Made by a program: the position numbers and the translations under genes | Notes under the pieces: generated by a model | The model's input: the letters and a program-made list of their open reading frames with translations, nothing else | Told to the model about the DNA's origin: nothing | Databases searched by the model: none | Origin: Streptomyces sp. CoH27 | GTDB taxonomy: Bacteria; Actinomycetota; Actinomycetes; Streptomycetales; Streptomycetaceae | DNA length: 64,000 nucleotides | Reading direction: 5' to 3' | Assembly (NCBI RefSeq): GCF_020181035.1 | Contig: NZ_JAIQYY010000005.1 | Location: forward strand, 176,703 to 240,702 | Shown here: piece after piece, positions 41,994 to 50,913 of the stretch | Layout of the letters: each line of letters opens with the position of its first letter | Position numbering within the stretch: the first letter of the stretch is position 1

Positions 41994-42633
41994 GGCGACG
42001 CTCCAGGGCTCGCAGCAGAAGGGAGGCCAGGTAGGAGATGACGATGAAGGCCACTCCGATCACGGTCAGGGGCTCGGTGAACTGGAAGTGCTGCTGGGAG
42101 AAGAGCCGGGCGCGGCCGAGCATGTCCAGCACGGTGATCACCATCAGCATCGGGGTGTCCTTGAGCATGGAGATCACGTAGTTGCCGAGCGCGGGGATCA
42201 CCCGGCGGACCGCCTGCGGCAGGATCACCGCGGTCCAGGTCCGCCGCCGGGGCAGGTTCAGCGCGGTCGCCGCCTCCCACTGGCCGACGGGCACCGCCTC
42301 GATCCCGGCGCGGTAGACCTGCATCGTGTACGTCGAGTAGTGCAGGCCGATCGCGAAGACGCCGGTGGCGAGGGCCGAGAAGGTCAGCCCCCACTCGGGC
42401 AGCACGTAGAACAGGAAGAACAGCTGGACCAGCAGCGGGGTGTTGCGCACGAACTCCGTGACCACCCCGACCGGCCAGCGCACCCACCGGCTCGGCGTCC
42501 GCATCAGCAGGGTCCAGACCAGACCGAGGGTGAAGGAGAGCAGCGAGCCCAGGGCCACCGCCTCCAGGGTGACGAGCAACCCCTGCCAGAACTGCGGCAT
42601 GAAGTCACTCACGGCGTTCCAGTCCCACTTCAC
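41983..42633 (-). CDS. ehuD: EhuD-type ABC permease
   Basis: A 216-residue inner-membrane permease of the HisM/GlnP type. The opening FMPQFWQGLLVTLEAVALG and the EAA-like loop EAATALNLPRRRTWTAVILPQAVRRVIPALGN are diagnostic; five hydrophobic segments are visible. It pairs with EhuC to form the channel. GTG start overlaps the ehuC stop (GTGA). Confidence 0.87.
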   Translation of the reverse strand: MKWDWNAVSDFMPQFWQGLLVTLEAVALGSLLSFTLGLVWTLLMRTPSRWVRWPVGVVTEFVRNTPLLVQLFFLFYVLPEWGLTFSALATGVFAIGLHYSTYTMQVYRAGIEAVPVGQWEAATALNLPRRRTWTAVILPQAVRRVIPALGNYVISMLKDTPMLMVITVLDMLGRARLFSQQHFQFTEPLTVIGVAFIVISYLASLLLRALERRLVR

Positions 42634-43349
42634 GCGACACCACCCCCCACTCCGGTCGTCTGCGCGCGCTTGAGCTCACGCGCCGCCGACTCGGTGGCGG
42701 GGCCCTTGCCGACCCCGGCCTTCAGCCGCTTCTCCAGGGCGCGCATCAGCCGGGTGAGCACGAAGGCGATCGCGAAGTAGATCAGCAGCACGTACGTGTA
42801 GATCTCGGCGCTCTGCTGCAGCGCGAGCCGCACCAGATTGGCGCTGAACGTCAGATCGCCCATACCCATGACCGACACCAGCGCGGTGCCCTTGAGCAGT
42901 TCGATCAGCAGATTGCAGAAGGAGGGGATCATCTCCGGCACGGCCTGCGGCAGCACGATCAGCCGGAGGCGCTGCGCCGGCGTGAAACTGAGGGCGATCC
43001 CGCCCTCCTTCTGCGCCGGGTCGACGGCCTGCAAGGCCCCGCGCACGATCTCCGAGCCGTACGCGCCGTACGTCAGCCCGAGCGCCAGCGTGCCCGCCCA
43101 CATGGGCACCAGCTGCCAGCCGAAGGCGATCGGCAGCACGAAGAACACCCAGAAGATCATCACCAGCGCCGAGGTGCCGCGGAACACCTCGGTGTAGAAA
43201 CCGGCCACGAAACGCACGATCCAGAGCCGGTGCGTCCGCGCGATGCCGACGACGAACGAGACGGCCGCCGCGAGCAGCGCGCTGAACACGAGCAGCTGGA
43301 CGGTGGTCCAGACACCCTTCAGTACGAGTTCCCAGAGTCCCGTGGTCAT
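42630..43349 (-). CDS. ehuC: EhuC-type ABC permease
   Basis: A 239-residue permease. WELVLKGVWTTVQLLVFSALL is the typical N-terminus, and the coupling loop reads EGGIALSFTPAQRLRLIVLPQAVPEMIPSFCN. ATG at 43349 overlaps the ehuB stop by 4 bp, and AAGGAG of its ribosome site lies inside the last ehuB codons. The basic C-terminal tail is longer than usual. Confidence 0.87.
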   Translation of the reverse strand: MTTGLWELVLKGVWTTVQLLVFSALLAAAVSFVVGIARTHRLWIVRFVAGFYTEVFRGTSALVMIFWVFFVLPIAFGWQLVPMWAGTLALGLTYGAYGSEIVRGALQAVDPAQKEGGIALSFTPAQRLRLIVLPQAVPEMIPSFCNLLIELLKGTALVSVMGMGDLTFSANLVRLALQQSAEIYTYVLLIYFAIAFVLTRLMRALEKRLKAGVGKGPATESAARELKRAQTTGVGGGVA

Positions 43350-44263
43350 CCGCCGCACAGCTCCTTCGCGGTGAGGTCGGTCATCTCGGCCTGGGTGAAA
43401 CCGAAGGGCCGAAGGATCCGGAACAGCTCCCCGCTCTTCTTCAGCTTGTGCAGCTCGACGTTGAACGCGTCCCGCAGCCGGGTCTCGGCCGGCCGGAACG
43501 CGAACGCCCCGCCGTCGACATGCGGCTTGCCCTTGACCAGCGGCGCGAACGCCGGCGTGGCCTCCGCCTTGCCGGACTTCTTCACGACCTCGCGGGTGGT
43601 GAGCGCCGTACCGGCGAAGACGTCGACGCGCCCGGCCTCGACGGCGTTCAGCCCGGCCACCTGGTCCGGGACGATGAGGATGTCGCTCTGCTTGTACCCG
43701 GCCTCGACGGCGTACTCGATCTCGGCGTATCCGGTGCCGGTGGCGAACTTGGCCTTCTTCGCGACGACGTCCTGGTAGCTGTGCAGGCCGAGCGGATTGC
43801 CCTTGCGCACGATGAACGAATCGAGCATCTGGTAGTCCGGATCCGCGAAGATCACCTGCTGGCAGCGCTCGGGATTGACATACATCCCGGCGGCCACGAC
43901 ATCGAACTGCTGCGAGTTCAGCCCAGGGATCAGCGACCCGAACTCGGTGGGCACAGGCTGTACCTTGTCCACCCCGAGCCGCTTGAAGACGACCTTCGCC
44001 AGCTCGGGCGCCTCCCCGGTGAGATGCCCGTCCTTGTCGATGTACCCGAAGGGGATCTCCCCGGCTATCCCGAGCCGTACGACCCCCTGCGCCCGGAGCC
44101 GTTCGAGCAGGTCACCGCCCTTTGTACCGGACGCGGCGGCCACCCGCGTGCACCCGGCCGCCCCCAGCGCCCCGAGCGCCGCGAGACCGCCGAGCACGGA
44201 CCGCCGGCTGCGTCTGTCTCCCGACCGGATTGTGTGTACGTCGTTCCCAAGTGGTGGAGCCAT
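43346..44263 (-). CDS. ehuB: EhuB-type substrate-binding lipoprotein
   Basis: A 305-residue solute-binding protein. An N-terminal RRS and lipobox LGAAGC indicate a lipoprotein, possibly Tat-exported. The mature domain strongly resembles EhuB: EIPFGYIDKDGHLTGEAPEL, VPTEFGSLIPGLNSQQFDVV, AAGMYVNPERCQQVIFADPD. In Sinorhizobium, EhuB binds ectoine and hydroxyectoine. Streptomycete proteins of this type are annotated the same way, but the ligand here could differ because ectoine-degrading enzymes are absent nearby. ATG 44263 was chosen; GTG 44287 is possible. Confidence 0.87.
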   Translation of the reverse strand: MAPPLGNDVHTIRSGDRRSRRSVLGGLAALGALGAAGCTRVAAASGTKGGDLLERLRAQGVVRLGIAGEIPFGYIDKDGHLTGEAPELAKVVFKRLGVDKVQPVPTEFGSLIPGLNSQQFDVVAAGMYVNPERCQQVIFADPDYQMLDSFIVRKGNPLGLHSYQDVVAKKAKFATGTGYAEIEYAVEAGYKQSDILIVPDQVAGLNAVEAGRVDVFAGTALTTREVVKKSGKAEATPAFAPLVKGKPHVDGGAFAFRPAETRLRDAFNVELHKLKKSGELFRILRPFGFTQAEMTDLTAKELCGG

Positions 44264-44310
44264 GGCGGCGCGGCTACCCAAGCGCACCCGGCCTATGCAC
44301 CCTGGATCAC

Positions 44311-44805
44311 ATGGCCGATCGCTTCGTCACCGTCTCACTCGACAAGCGGAACGTGCACTGCACAGCCCGCCTCCTGACCGACCGAGCGCCCCTGACCTGC
44401 GAAGCGGTATGGGAAGCCCTGCCGCTGTCGGGCGACGTCTACCACGCCAAATACGCCCGCAACGAGATCTACGCCCTCTTTCCGCCGTTCGCCTCCACGG
44501 AACCCCCACTGGAGAACCCGACGGTCACCCCGATTCCCGGCGACCTCTGTTACTTCTCCTTCACGGGCGCCGAACTGGGCACCAGGGCCTACGGCTACGA
44601 CCGCGAGGTCCGCCCGGGTACGACGGTGGTCGACCTGGCCCTGTTCTACGAACGCAACAACCTGCTGCTGAACGGGGATGTGGGGTGGGTGCCCGGCATC
44701 GTCTGGGGCCAGGTGGTGGAGGGGCTGGAGGCGATGGCGGAGGCGTGCAACGACCTGTGGCGGAGGGGGGCGGAGGGGGAGAGGCTGGGGTTTCGGCGGG
44801 GGTGA
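44311..44805 (+). CDS. DUF3830 protein (cyclophilin-like)
   Basis: A 164-residue protein of the DUF3830 family, with a cyclophilin-like fold: VWEALPLSGDVYHAKYARNE, GDLCYFSFTG, FYERNNLLLNGDVGWVPG. Its activity is not known. It is divergent from ehuB with 47 bp between starts, which implies shared control. DUF3830 genes often accompany Ehu transporters and Asp/Glu-racemase-type enzymes, so it probably acts on the same substrate. Confidence 0.85.
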   Translation: MADRFVTVSLDKRNVHCTARLLTDRAPLTCEAVWEALPLSGDVYHAKYARNEIYALFPPFASTEPPLENPTVTPIPGDLCYFSFTGAELGTRAYGYDREVRPGTTVVDLALFYERNNLLLNGDVGWVPGIVWGQVVEGLEAMAEACNDLWRRGAEGERLGFRRG

Positions 44806-44845
44806 GGGTCTTACCCTGCACAGCCCTGACGAGTAGTTCCGATGG

Positions 44846-45565
44846 TCATGGCGGGGGTGTCAGTGAAGCCAGCGCGGTCGGCTGCACCGCGCCGGCGGCG
44901 GCCGAGCCGAGCAGCAGGTCGGCCAGGTCATGGGGGCGCGCCTGCTCACCGGTCGGAGCCGCCGCGGTGATGCGGTCCAGCCGGAAGCCTCGGCCGGCCT
45001 GCCGCGTGCGGCACCAGGCGATGAGGTACCACTTGCCGTCGGCGGTGAGCAGGCCGGCCGGTTCAACGGCGCGGTCGCTCTCCTGCCCGGCCGCGTCGAC
45101 GTAGGACAGCCGCAGCACCGTGCCGTCCGTGAGAGCCTGCTCGACCGCGGTCCGGACCGACTCCACGGTCCGTGTCGGCAACGCGACGATCCGGGCGGCG
45201 AGTTGCTGGGCCGCCGTCGAGGCGGGGCCGGTCATCGAGGCCGCGATCTTCTGGGACGCCGTACGGACCGCGCCGGTGTAGGGGGCGGAGGCGTCGGCCA
45301 CGGCGAGCGCGGCGACCAGCGCAGCGGCCTCTCCGGCGGTGAAGCGGACCGGCGGGAGAGTCATCGCCGGGTCGATCGACCAGCCGCCGCCCCGCCCGCT
45401 TGTGGTGCGCACCGGGACACCCGCCTCCATCAGCGCCTGGAGATCGCGCTGCACCGTGCGCGTGCTCACCTCGAACCGCGCGGCGAGCGCAGCGACCGTC
45501 AACGATCGCGGCGCCGCAGCGCGCAACTCTTCCACCAGTGCGTAGAGCCGAGGAGTGCGGTTCAC
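44846..45565 (-). CDS. HTH/WYL-domain regulator (YafY-like)
   Basis: A 239-residue regulator. N-terminal HTH_11 domain (PRLYALVEELRAAAPRSLTV, VSTRTVQRDLQALMEAG), a linker, and a WYL domain, visible as GKWYLIAWCRTR and GFRLDRITAA. WYL proteins sense nucleic acid fragments or small ligands; YafY-like ones usually control neighbouring metabolic genes. It ends close to the hydrolase gene on the same strand and may control it. GTG 45589 is an alternative start overlapping the hydrolase stop. Confidence 0.87.
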   Translation of the reverse strand: MNRTPRLYALVEELRAAAPRSLTVAALAARFEVSTRTVQRDLQALMEAGVPVRTTSGRGGGWSIDPAMTLPPVRFTAGEAAALVAALAVADASAPYTGAVRTASQKIAASMTGPASTAAQQLAARIVALPTRTVESVRTAVEQALTDGTVLRLSYVDAAGQESDRAVEPAGLLTADGKWYLIAWCRTRQAGRGFRLDRITAAAPTGEQARPHDLADLLLGSAAAGAVQPTALASLTPPP

Positions 45566-45581
45566 GGGACCGACGCTACCG

Positions 45582-46514
45582 TCACGCACCGGCCAGGAAG
45601 TCCCGCTCCCGCTGCTGTTCGCGTGCGGTGATGGTCGACGGGAACAGCGTGAAGCCGTGCATCGCGCCCGAGACGACGCCGAGTTGCACGGGCGCCCCGG
45701 CCGCCTGCCATCGCTGGGCCAGGAAGAGCGAGTCGTCCAGCAGCGGATCTTGAGTGCCGACGACGATCCGGGCGGACGGCAGGCCGGTCAGATCGGCGTA
45801 CAGCGGCGAGACCTCCGGGTCGCGGCGCTCCTCCGGACCCATTCCCGGTGTGAAGAGCTCGTAACTTCCCTGCACCGACTCGGAGTTGCTCAGCAATCGC
45901 CGGGAGCCGAACAGCCGCTGGCTCGGTGTCATCGACAGGTCGTACGCGCCGAAGGCCAGGTGGGCCGCGCGGAACGTGCCGGTGATGCCGTGCCGGTCGC
46001 GAAGCCGCAGCAGGGTCAGGACGCTCAGGTGGGCACCGGCCGACTCGCCACCGATCAGCAGCCGCCCAGTACCGAACTCGGCCTCTGCGTGGTCCACCAG
46101 CCACCGTGCAGCCGCCTCACAGTCCTCGGGTCCGGCGGGGAACGGGTGCTCCGGCGCCAGGCGGTAGTCCACGCTCAGCACGGCCAGCCGGGCCTCCACG
46201 GCAAGCCGCCACAGCTTCTCGTCCTGCCCGTCCGCAGAGCCGAACGCCCAGCCGCCGCCGTGTATGTGCAGGTACACGCCGTCGACGTGATCCGGCACGA
46301 ACGCCCGGACCTTCACCCCGCCCGCGACGACGCGGTCCTGGCCCTGCGGCAGTCGCACCGGTGGCGCGTCGCCACCGAGCCGGTTGCGCCGCAGAAGTGC
46401 CAGCACGTCCGCATCCGGCGCTTGCCCACGAGGTGGACGGCTCGCGGCAGCAGCCTCGAACTGGGCGTTGAATGCCAGGGTCTCGGCGAGGCAGTCCTCA
46501 TCTGTGATCGTCAT
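45582..46514 (-). CDS. Alpha/beta hydrolase (HSL-type esterase)
   Basis: A 310-residue hydrolase of the hormone-sensitive-lipase group: HIHGGGWAFGSADG (oxyanion hole), LIGGESAGAHLSV (nucleophile Ser in GESAG), VGTQDPLLDDS (Asp) and GAMHGFTLFP (His). It probably cleaves short-chain esters. It is paired with the WYL regulator, and the pair splits the Ehu cluster, so it may be a later insertion. Confidence 0.92.
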   Translation of the reverse strand: MTITDEDCLAETLAFNAQFEAAAASRPPRGQAPDADVLALLRRNRLGGDAPPVRLPQGQDRVVAGGVKVRAFVPDHVDGVYLHIHGGGWAFGSADGQDEKLWRLAVEARLAVLSVDYRLAPEHPFPAGPEDCEAAARWLVDHAEAEFGTGRLLIGGESAGAHLSVLTLLRLRDRHGITGTFRAAHLAFGAYDLSMTPSQRLFGSRRLLSNSESVQGSYELFTPGMGPEERRDPEVSPLYADLTGLPSARIVVGTQDPLLDDSLFLAQRWQAAGAPVQLGVVSGAMHGFTLFPSTITAREQQRERDFLAGA

Positions 46515-46679
46515 GCGTCGACAGTCGCAGCTGCCTGCGACAACACCCTGTCACCCTTTCCCCGTGAACTGCGTCACGTTGCCCGACGTCCTGACTGCCC
46601 GACGCCATGAGCGAGCCCGCTCGAAGATGCGCGGATGTCCGCAGTCACAGGGATGTCCGCTCCGGCGAGAGGCGAGACG

Positions 46680-48089
46680 CTACGCCCTTGCGACGGCGGT
46701 GACCGTCGGCGCAGCCACCACCCCCGCGTCATACAGCGCATGCGCCGCCCGCAGCACCAGATCGTCCCGGTGCCGGGCGGCCACGAGCTGCATGCCCACC
46801 GGCAGCCCGTCCCCGTCCGTCCCCACCGGGACGGTGGCCGCGGGCTGCTGGGTCAGGTTGAAGGGGTAGGTGAACGGGGTCCAGCCGGTCCAGCGGTGGT
46901 GGGCCGAGCCCCTCGGCACCTCCAGGCCCGCCTCGAACGCCGTCACCGGCAGGGTCGGCGTCACCAGCACGTCGTACGTCTCGTGGAAGCGGCCCATCCG
47001 GCGCCCGAGGTCCATGCGGACGTCCACCGCGGCCAGATAGTCCAGCGCGCTGTACCGGGCGCCCTGCACGCAGATCTCCCGCAACCCCGGGTCCAGCAGC
47101 TGCCGCTTGCGTGGGGAGAACCGCTGGGTGAGCCGGGCCGCGCCGCTGAACCACAGGGTGTGGAACGCCTCCACCGGTTCACTGAAGTCGGGGTCGGCCT
47201 CCTCGACGTACGCGCCGAGGTCGGCGAGGGACGCCACCGTCCGCCGTACCGCCGCCGCGACCGCGGGCTGGACCGCCACCTGGCCGCCCAGGGACGGGGA
47301 GTACGCCACCCGCAGGCCCCGCACGCCTCCCCGCAGAGCCTCGGTGAAGGAGCCCGGCGCGGGTGGCAGGGCCGACCAGTCGCGGGCGTCCGGCGCGCCG
47401 ATCACGTCGAGCAGCAGGGCCGCGTCGGCCGCGTCCCGGGTCATCGGGCCCGCGTGGGAGAGGGTGCCGAACGCGCTCGCCGGGTACAGCGGCACCCTGC
47501 CGTACGTCGGCTTCAGGCCGAAGATCCCGCAGAACGCGGCCGGGATCCGGATGCTGCCGCCGCCGTCCGTGCCCAGCGACAGCGGGCCCGCGCCGAGCGC
47601 GACGGCGGCCGCGCTGCCCCCGCTGGAGCCGCCGGCGGTGCGGGAGAGGTCGTGCGGGTTGCGGGTGATCCCGGACAGCGGGGAGTCCGTGACGCCCTTC
47701 CAGCCGAACTCGGGTGTCGTGGTCTTGCCCAGGAACACCGCGCCGTGCTCGCGCAGCCGCGCCACCGACGGGGCGTCCTCCTCCCAGCTCCCGGATTCGG
47801 ACACGGTCCAGGAGCCGCGCAAGGTCGGGTGGCCGGCCAGCAGCAGGATGTCCTTCACCGTCACCGGCACCCCGTCCAGCAGCCCCGCCGGCTCACCGCG
47901 CCGCCAGCGTTCCGCCGACTCCCGCGCCCGCGCCCGCGCGTCCTCCTCGGTGAGCCGCACGAACGCGTTCACCTCCGGCTGGATCCGCCGGGCCCGTCCC
48001 AGCGTCTGTTCGGTCGCCTCCACCGGACTGAACTCGCCCTTGCGGTACCCCTCGATGAGCTGAACGGCGGTCAGGTCGGTGAGCTGCAT
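46680..48089 (-). CDS. Amidase (amidase signature family)
   Basis: A 469-residue amidase. The Ser-cisSer-Lys triad is visible: Lys in PVTVKDIL, cis-Ser in GGSSGGSAA, and nucleophile Ser in GTDGGGSIRIPA. It hydrolyses an amide to acid and ammonia. Lying beside an Ehu-type importer, a dehydrogenase and two Asp/Glu-racemase-type enzymes, it is likely to open or deaminate the imported compound. GGGAGGG precedes the ATG at 48089, 17 bp after the dehydrogenase stop. Confidence 0.92.
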   Translation of the reverse strand: MQLTDLTAVQLIEGYRKGEFSPVEATEQTLGRARRIQPEVNAFVRLTEEDARARARESAERWRRGEPAGLLDGVPVTVKDILLLAGHPTLRGSWTVSESGSWEEDAPSVARLREHGAVFLGKTTTPEFGWKGVTDSPLSGITRNPHDLSRTAGGSSGGSAAAVALGAGPLSLGTDGGGSIRIPAAFCGIFGLKPTYGRVPLYPASAFGTLSHAGPMTRDAADAALLLDVIGAPDARDWSALPPAPGSFTEALRGGVRGLRVAYSPSLGGQVAVQPAVAAAVRRTVASLADLGAYVEEADPDFSEPVEAFHTLWFSGAARLTQRFSPRKRQLLDPGLREICVQGARYSALDYLAAVDVRMDLGRRMGRFHETYDVLVTPTLPVTAFEAGLEVPRGSAHHRWTGWTPFTYPFNLTQQPAATVPVGTDGDGLPVGMQLVAARHRDDLVLRAAHALYDAGVVAAPTVTAVARA

Positions 48090-48106
48090 GCACCCTCCCA
48101 GAGGTG

Positions 48107-49057
48107 TCAGTGACCGGGGACGTAGCCGCGTTTCTTGTCGACCACGTTCACCAGAGGTCTGCCCGCCGCCCACCGCTCGTACAACTCCACGAACTGGTCA
48201 CCCAGTTCGTCCCGCCAGCCGACCGTGTCACCGCTCATGTGCGGGGAGACGATCAGACCGGGCAGCTGCCACAGGGGGCTGTCCTCGGGAAGGGGCTCGG
48301 TGGTGAAGACGTCCAGTGCGGCGCCTGCTATCCAGCGCCGGGTCAGGGCGTGGGCGAGGGCGTCCTCGTCGACGAGCTGACCGCGGCCGACGTTCACGAA
48401 GAACGCGGACGGCTGCATCACGTCGAACCGGTGGCTGTCGAACATGCGGTACGTCTGCTCGGTGAGCGGTGCCGCCGCGATCACCCAGTCCGCGCGGGAG
48501 ACCAGCCGGTCCAGGTCGGCGGGGCCGTGGACGCCGGTCCGCGCTTCCCGTCCCACCAGGGCCGTCGTCACGCCGAGTGCCCGCAGCGTCCGTACGATCG
48601 CCCGGCCGATCGGACCCGAGCCGACCACGCACGCGCGCGTGCCCGCCACCCGCCGGCTCTCCCGGTGCCGCCAGGCCCGCTCCCGCTGGTGCTCCAGCGT
48701 GCGCGGCAGATCCTTGGCGACCGCCAGCACCAGGGCCGCCACGTACTCGGCGATCGCCTGGTCGAAGATCCCGCGCGCGTTGGTCACCACCGTGTCGGAC
48801 GCGGCCAGCTCCGGGCACATCAGATGGTCCACGCCCGCGCTCGCCGTGTGCACCCAGCGCGGCCTGGGCCCGTCGCCCGGCCAGGCCTCGCGCACCGCGT
48901 GCGAGGTGAAGTCCCAGACCAGCAGGACGTCCGCCGCGGGCAGCCGCTCGGCCAGGCGCGCCGCGTCCGTGCGGACGATCCGGGCCCGGCCGGTGAGGCG
49001 GCCGAGCCGGGGCGGCGGCTCGGCATCCAGGACGAGGAGCGTGGGAAGGGTCGTCAT
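48107..49057 (-). CDS. D-2-hydroxyacid dehydrogenase
   Basis: A 316-residue NAD-dependent dehydrogenase. WVHTASAGVDHL opens the catalytic domain; the nucleotide motif is CVVGSGPIGRAIVRTL (GxGxxG) and the later signatures are FFVNVGRGQLVDEDAL (Arg) and SPHMSGDT (His). It reduces a 2-oxo acid to a D-2-hydroxy acid or the reverse. It is upstream of the amidase on the same strand and faces the isomerase pair across a repeat-filled gap. The start at 49057 keeps the family's N-terminus; open frame further upstream runs into the repeats. Confidence 0.9.
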   Translation of the reverse strand: MTTLPTLLVLDAEPPPRLGRLTGRARIVRTDAARLAERLPAADVLLVWDFTSHAVREAWPGDGPRPRWVHTASAGVDHLMCPELAASDTVVTNARGIFDQAIAEYVAALVLAVAKDLPRTLEHQRERAWRHRESRRVAGTRACVVGSGPIGRAIVRTLRALGVTTALVGREARTGVHGPADLDRLVSRADWVIAAAPLTEQTYRMFDSHRFDVMQPSAFFVNVGRGQLVDEDALAHALTRRWIAGAALDVFTTEPLPEDSPLWQLPGLIVSPHMSGDTVGWRDELGDQFVELYERWAAGRPLVNVVDKKRGYVPGH

Positions 49058-49080
49058 ACGGGGCGGCTCCGGGCGTCGTC

Positions 49081-49180
49081 CGACATGCGTGATCAAGCGA
49101 CCGGCATGCGCGGCTCAAGCGTCCGACATGCGTGATCAAGCGTCTGGCATGCCTGGCTCAAGCGTCTGACATGCGTGGAT
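49081..49180. repeat. Five direct repeats with 21/22-bp period
   Basis: Units start at 49081, 49102, 49124, 49145 and 49167, with lengths 21, 22, 21, 22 and a partial last copy. Each begins (C/T)G(A/G)CATGC; units 1 and 3 share GCGTGATCAAGCG, units 2 and 4 GGCTCAAGCGTC. The period is two turns of B-DNA, so all copies face the same side. They fill the gap between divergent genes of the Ehu-type cluster. Confidence 0.85.
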
Positions 49181-49292
49181 TATCCGTGGATTGACCACGC
49201 TCGCACCCGAACCTACCTTCGTCAACACGGGCGTACACGCCATCCCTTGCCCCTCGTTCTCCTCTCCTTCTCCGCGTGAGGCGGTGCCTGTC

Positions 49293-50090
49293 ATGGAGGT
49301 CTCCTTTCTCGGCGGACCCCGCCCGCAGCGCGGTGTGGGGGTCGTCGCCCCTTTTGACTTCGCCCTCGACCGGGAGCTGTGGCGCTGGGTCCCGGACGAG
49401 GTGTCGCTGCATCTGACCCGCACCCCGTTCGTGCCGGTCGAGGTGAGCCTGGACCTGGCCCGGCTGGTCAGCGAGCACGAGACCCTCGGCGACGCGGTCC
49501 GCGCGCTGACCGCCGTCGCCCCCGAGGTCATCGGCTACGCCTGCACCTCCGGCAGCTTCGTCGGCGGGATCGCCGGGGAGCGGGCGATGTGCGCGGCGAT
49601 GAGCCTCGCGGGCGCACCGGCCGCGGTGACGACCTCCGGCGCGCTGCTGGAGGCGCTGACCGAGCTGGGCGTACGCCGGGTCGCGCTGGTCACGCCGTAC
49701 ACCGTGTCCGTCACCCGGGTGCTCCAGGAGTACGTCGCCGAGGCCGGCGTGCAGGTGACCGGGTGCGCCTTCATGGGGCTGACCCGGGAGATCTGGCGGG
49801 TGCCGTACCGGGACGTCGTCGCCATGGCCCGGCAGGCGGTCCGGCCCGGCGCCGCCGACGCGCTGTTCATCTCCTGCACCAATCTGCCGACGTACGACGT
49901 GATCCCCCAGCTGGAGGCCGAGCTGCGCATCCCGGTGCTGTCCGCCAACCAGGTCACGATGTGGGCGGCGCTGCGCAGGCTGGGTACCCGAGCCGTGGGG
50001 CCCTATCAGGCGCTGCTCGACGAGTCGGCGCGCGTCTGGCCCCCCGTACTGCCGGAAGAACAGCAGGAGCATCAAGAAGGGGCGTCATGA
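49293..50090 (+). CDS. Asp/Glu-racemase-superfamily enzyme (maleate isomerase-like), paralogue 1
   Basis: A 265-residue protein of the maleate cis-trans isomerase/arylmalonate decarboxylase group. Both active-site cysteines are in place: GYACTSGSF (C84) and [11 protein letters not shown] (C195). This family includes EutA of ectoine operons. It opens [20 protein letters not shown]. It is coupled to a second paralogue by ATGA overlap. Start 49293 keeps the conserved opening; sequence before it is not protein-like. Confidence 0.87.
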   Translation: MEVSFLGGPRPQRGVGVVAPFDFALDRELWRWVPDEVSLHLTRTPFVPVEVSLDLARLVSEHETLGDAVRALTAVAPEVIGYACTSGSFVGGIAGERAMCAAMSLAGAPAAVTTSGALLEALTELGVRRVALVTPYTVSVTRVLQEYVAEAGVQVTGCAFMGLTREIWRVPYRDVVAMARQAVRPGAADALFISCTNLPTYDVIPQLEAELRIPVLSANQVTMWAALRRLGTRAVGPYQALLDESARVWPPVLPEEQQEHQEGAS

Positions 50091-50818
50091 CCGCACTCGG
50101 ATTCCTCTACCCGGGCCACTCCGGCGAGGACGACTACCCGCGCATCGAGCAGCTCCTCGGCAGCGACATCCGGCTGGACCTGGTCCACACCGACATCGGC
50201 GAGGACGCGCACCGGGTGGACGCGCTGCGCGAGATGGGCTCCGAGCGGCGGCTCGCGGCCGGGGTGGCCGAGCTGCGGCTCACGGGCGCGGAGGCGGTGG
50301 TGTGGGCGTGCACCAGCGGCAGCTTCGTGCACGGCTGGGAGGGTGCCCGGGACCAGGTGCGCACCCTGGCCCGGCTGGCCGGCATGCCCGCCTCCTCGAC
50401 GTCGTTCGCCTTCGTGCACGCGGCCCAGGAGATCGGGGTACGCCGGGTCGCCGTCGGCGCGACCTACCCGGACGACGTGGCCGCACTGTTCGCCGACTTT
50501 CTGCAGGTCGGCGGCCTGGAGGTGACCGGGGTGCGCTCGTCGGGGATCGTCACGGCGGCGGAGGTCGGCACGTGGGGGGAGGCGGAGGTGCTGGCGCTGG
50601 CGCGGGCCGCCGACACTCCGGATGCGGAGGCGGTACTGCTCCCGGACACGGCCCTGCACACGGCCGCACACCTCCCGCTGCTGGAGAAGGAGCTGGGCAA
50701 GCGGGTGCTCACGGCCAACCAGGTGACGGTGTGGGAGGGCCTGCGGCTGGCCGACCGGCGGGTGAACGCGCCGAGGCTGGGGGCGCTGTTCACGCGGGAG
50801 CCGATCGTGCAGGTCTGA
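50087..50818 (+). CDS. Asp/Glu-racemase-superfamily enzyme, paralogue 2, second cysteine lost
   Basis: A 243-residue homologue of the preceding protein. The N-terminal catalytic Cys is kept in [12 protein letters not shown] (C75). At the second site, where paralogue 1 has SCTNLPT, this one reads LPDTALHT, with Asp (D187). The end is [17 protein letters not shown], nearly the same as in paralogue 1. Loss of one cysteine would change a two-base mechanism; the enzyme could be a decarboxylase, a lyase, or an inactive subunit of a heteromer. Confidence 0.85.
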   Translation: MTALGFLYPGHSGEDDYPRIEQLLGSDIRLDLVHTDIGEDAHRVDALREMGSERRLAAGVAELRLTGAEAVVWACTSGSFVHGWEGARDQVRTLARLAGMPASSTSFAFVHAAQEIGVRRVAVGATYPDDVAALFADFLQVGGLEVTGVRSSGIVTAAEVGTWGEAEVLALARAADTPDAEAVLLPDTALHTAAHLPLLEKELGKRVLTANQVTVWEGLRLADRRVNAPRLGALFTREPIVQV

Positions 50819-50913
50819 CGCTCGACGCCGACGGCTCGGCGAGGAATAAGCGGAGACAGCCTCCTGTTAGCCGAAGGCGAGGACAGCCCACGCCACAAAC
50901 AGGAGGCCACACC

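Noticed and set aside
44846..46514. WYL regulator and esterase as part of the Ehu catabolic pathway
   Set aside because: The esterase has no obvious place in an amide pathway, and the regulator fits it alone; they are treated as an inserted pair.
49081..49180. Possible CRISPR array
   Set aside because: Units are contiguous with a 21/22-bp period, there are no spacers of constant length, and no cas genes are nearby.
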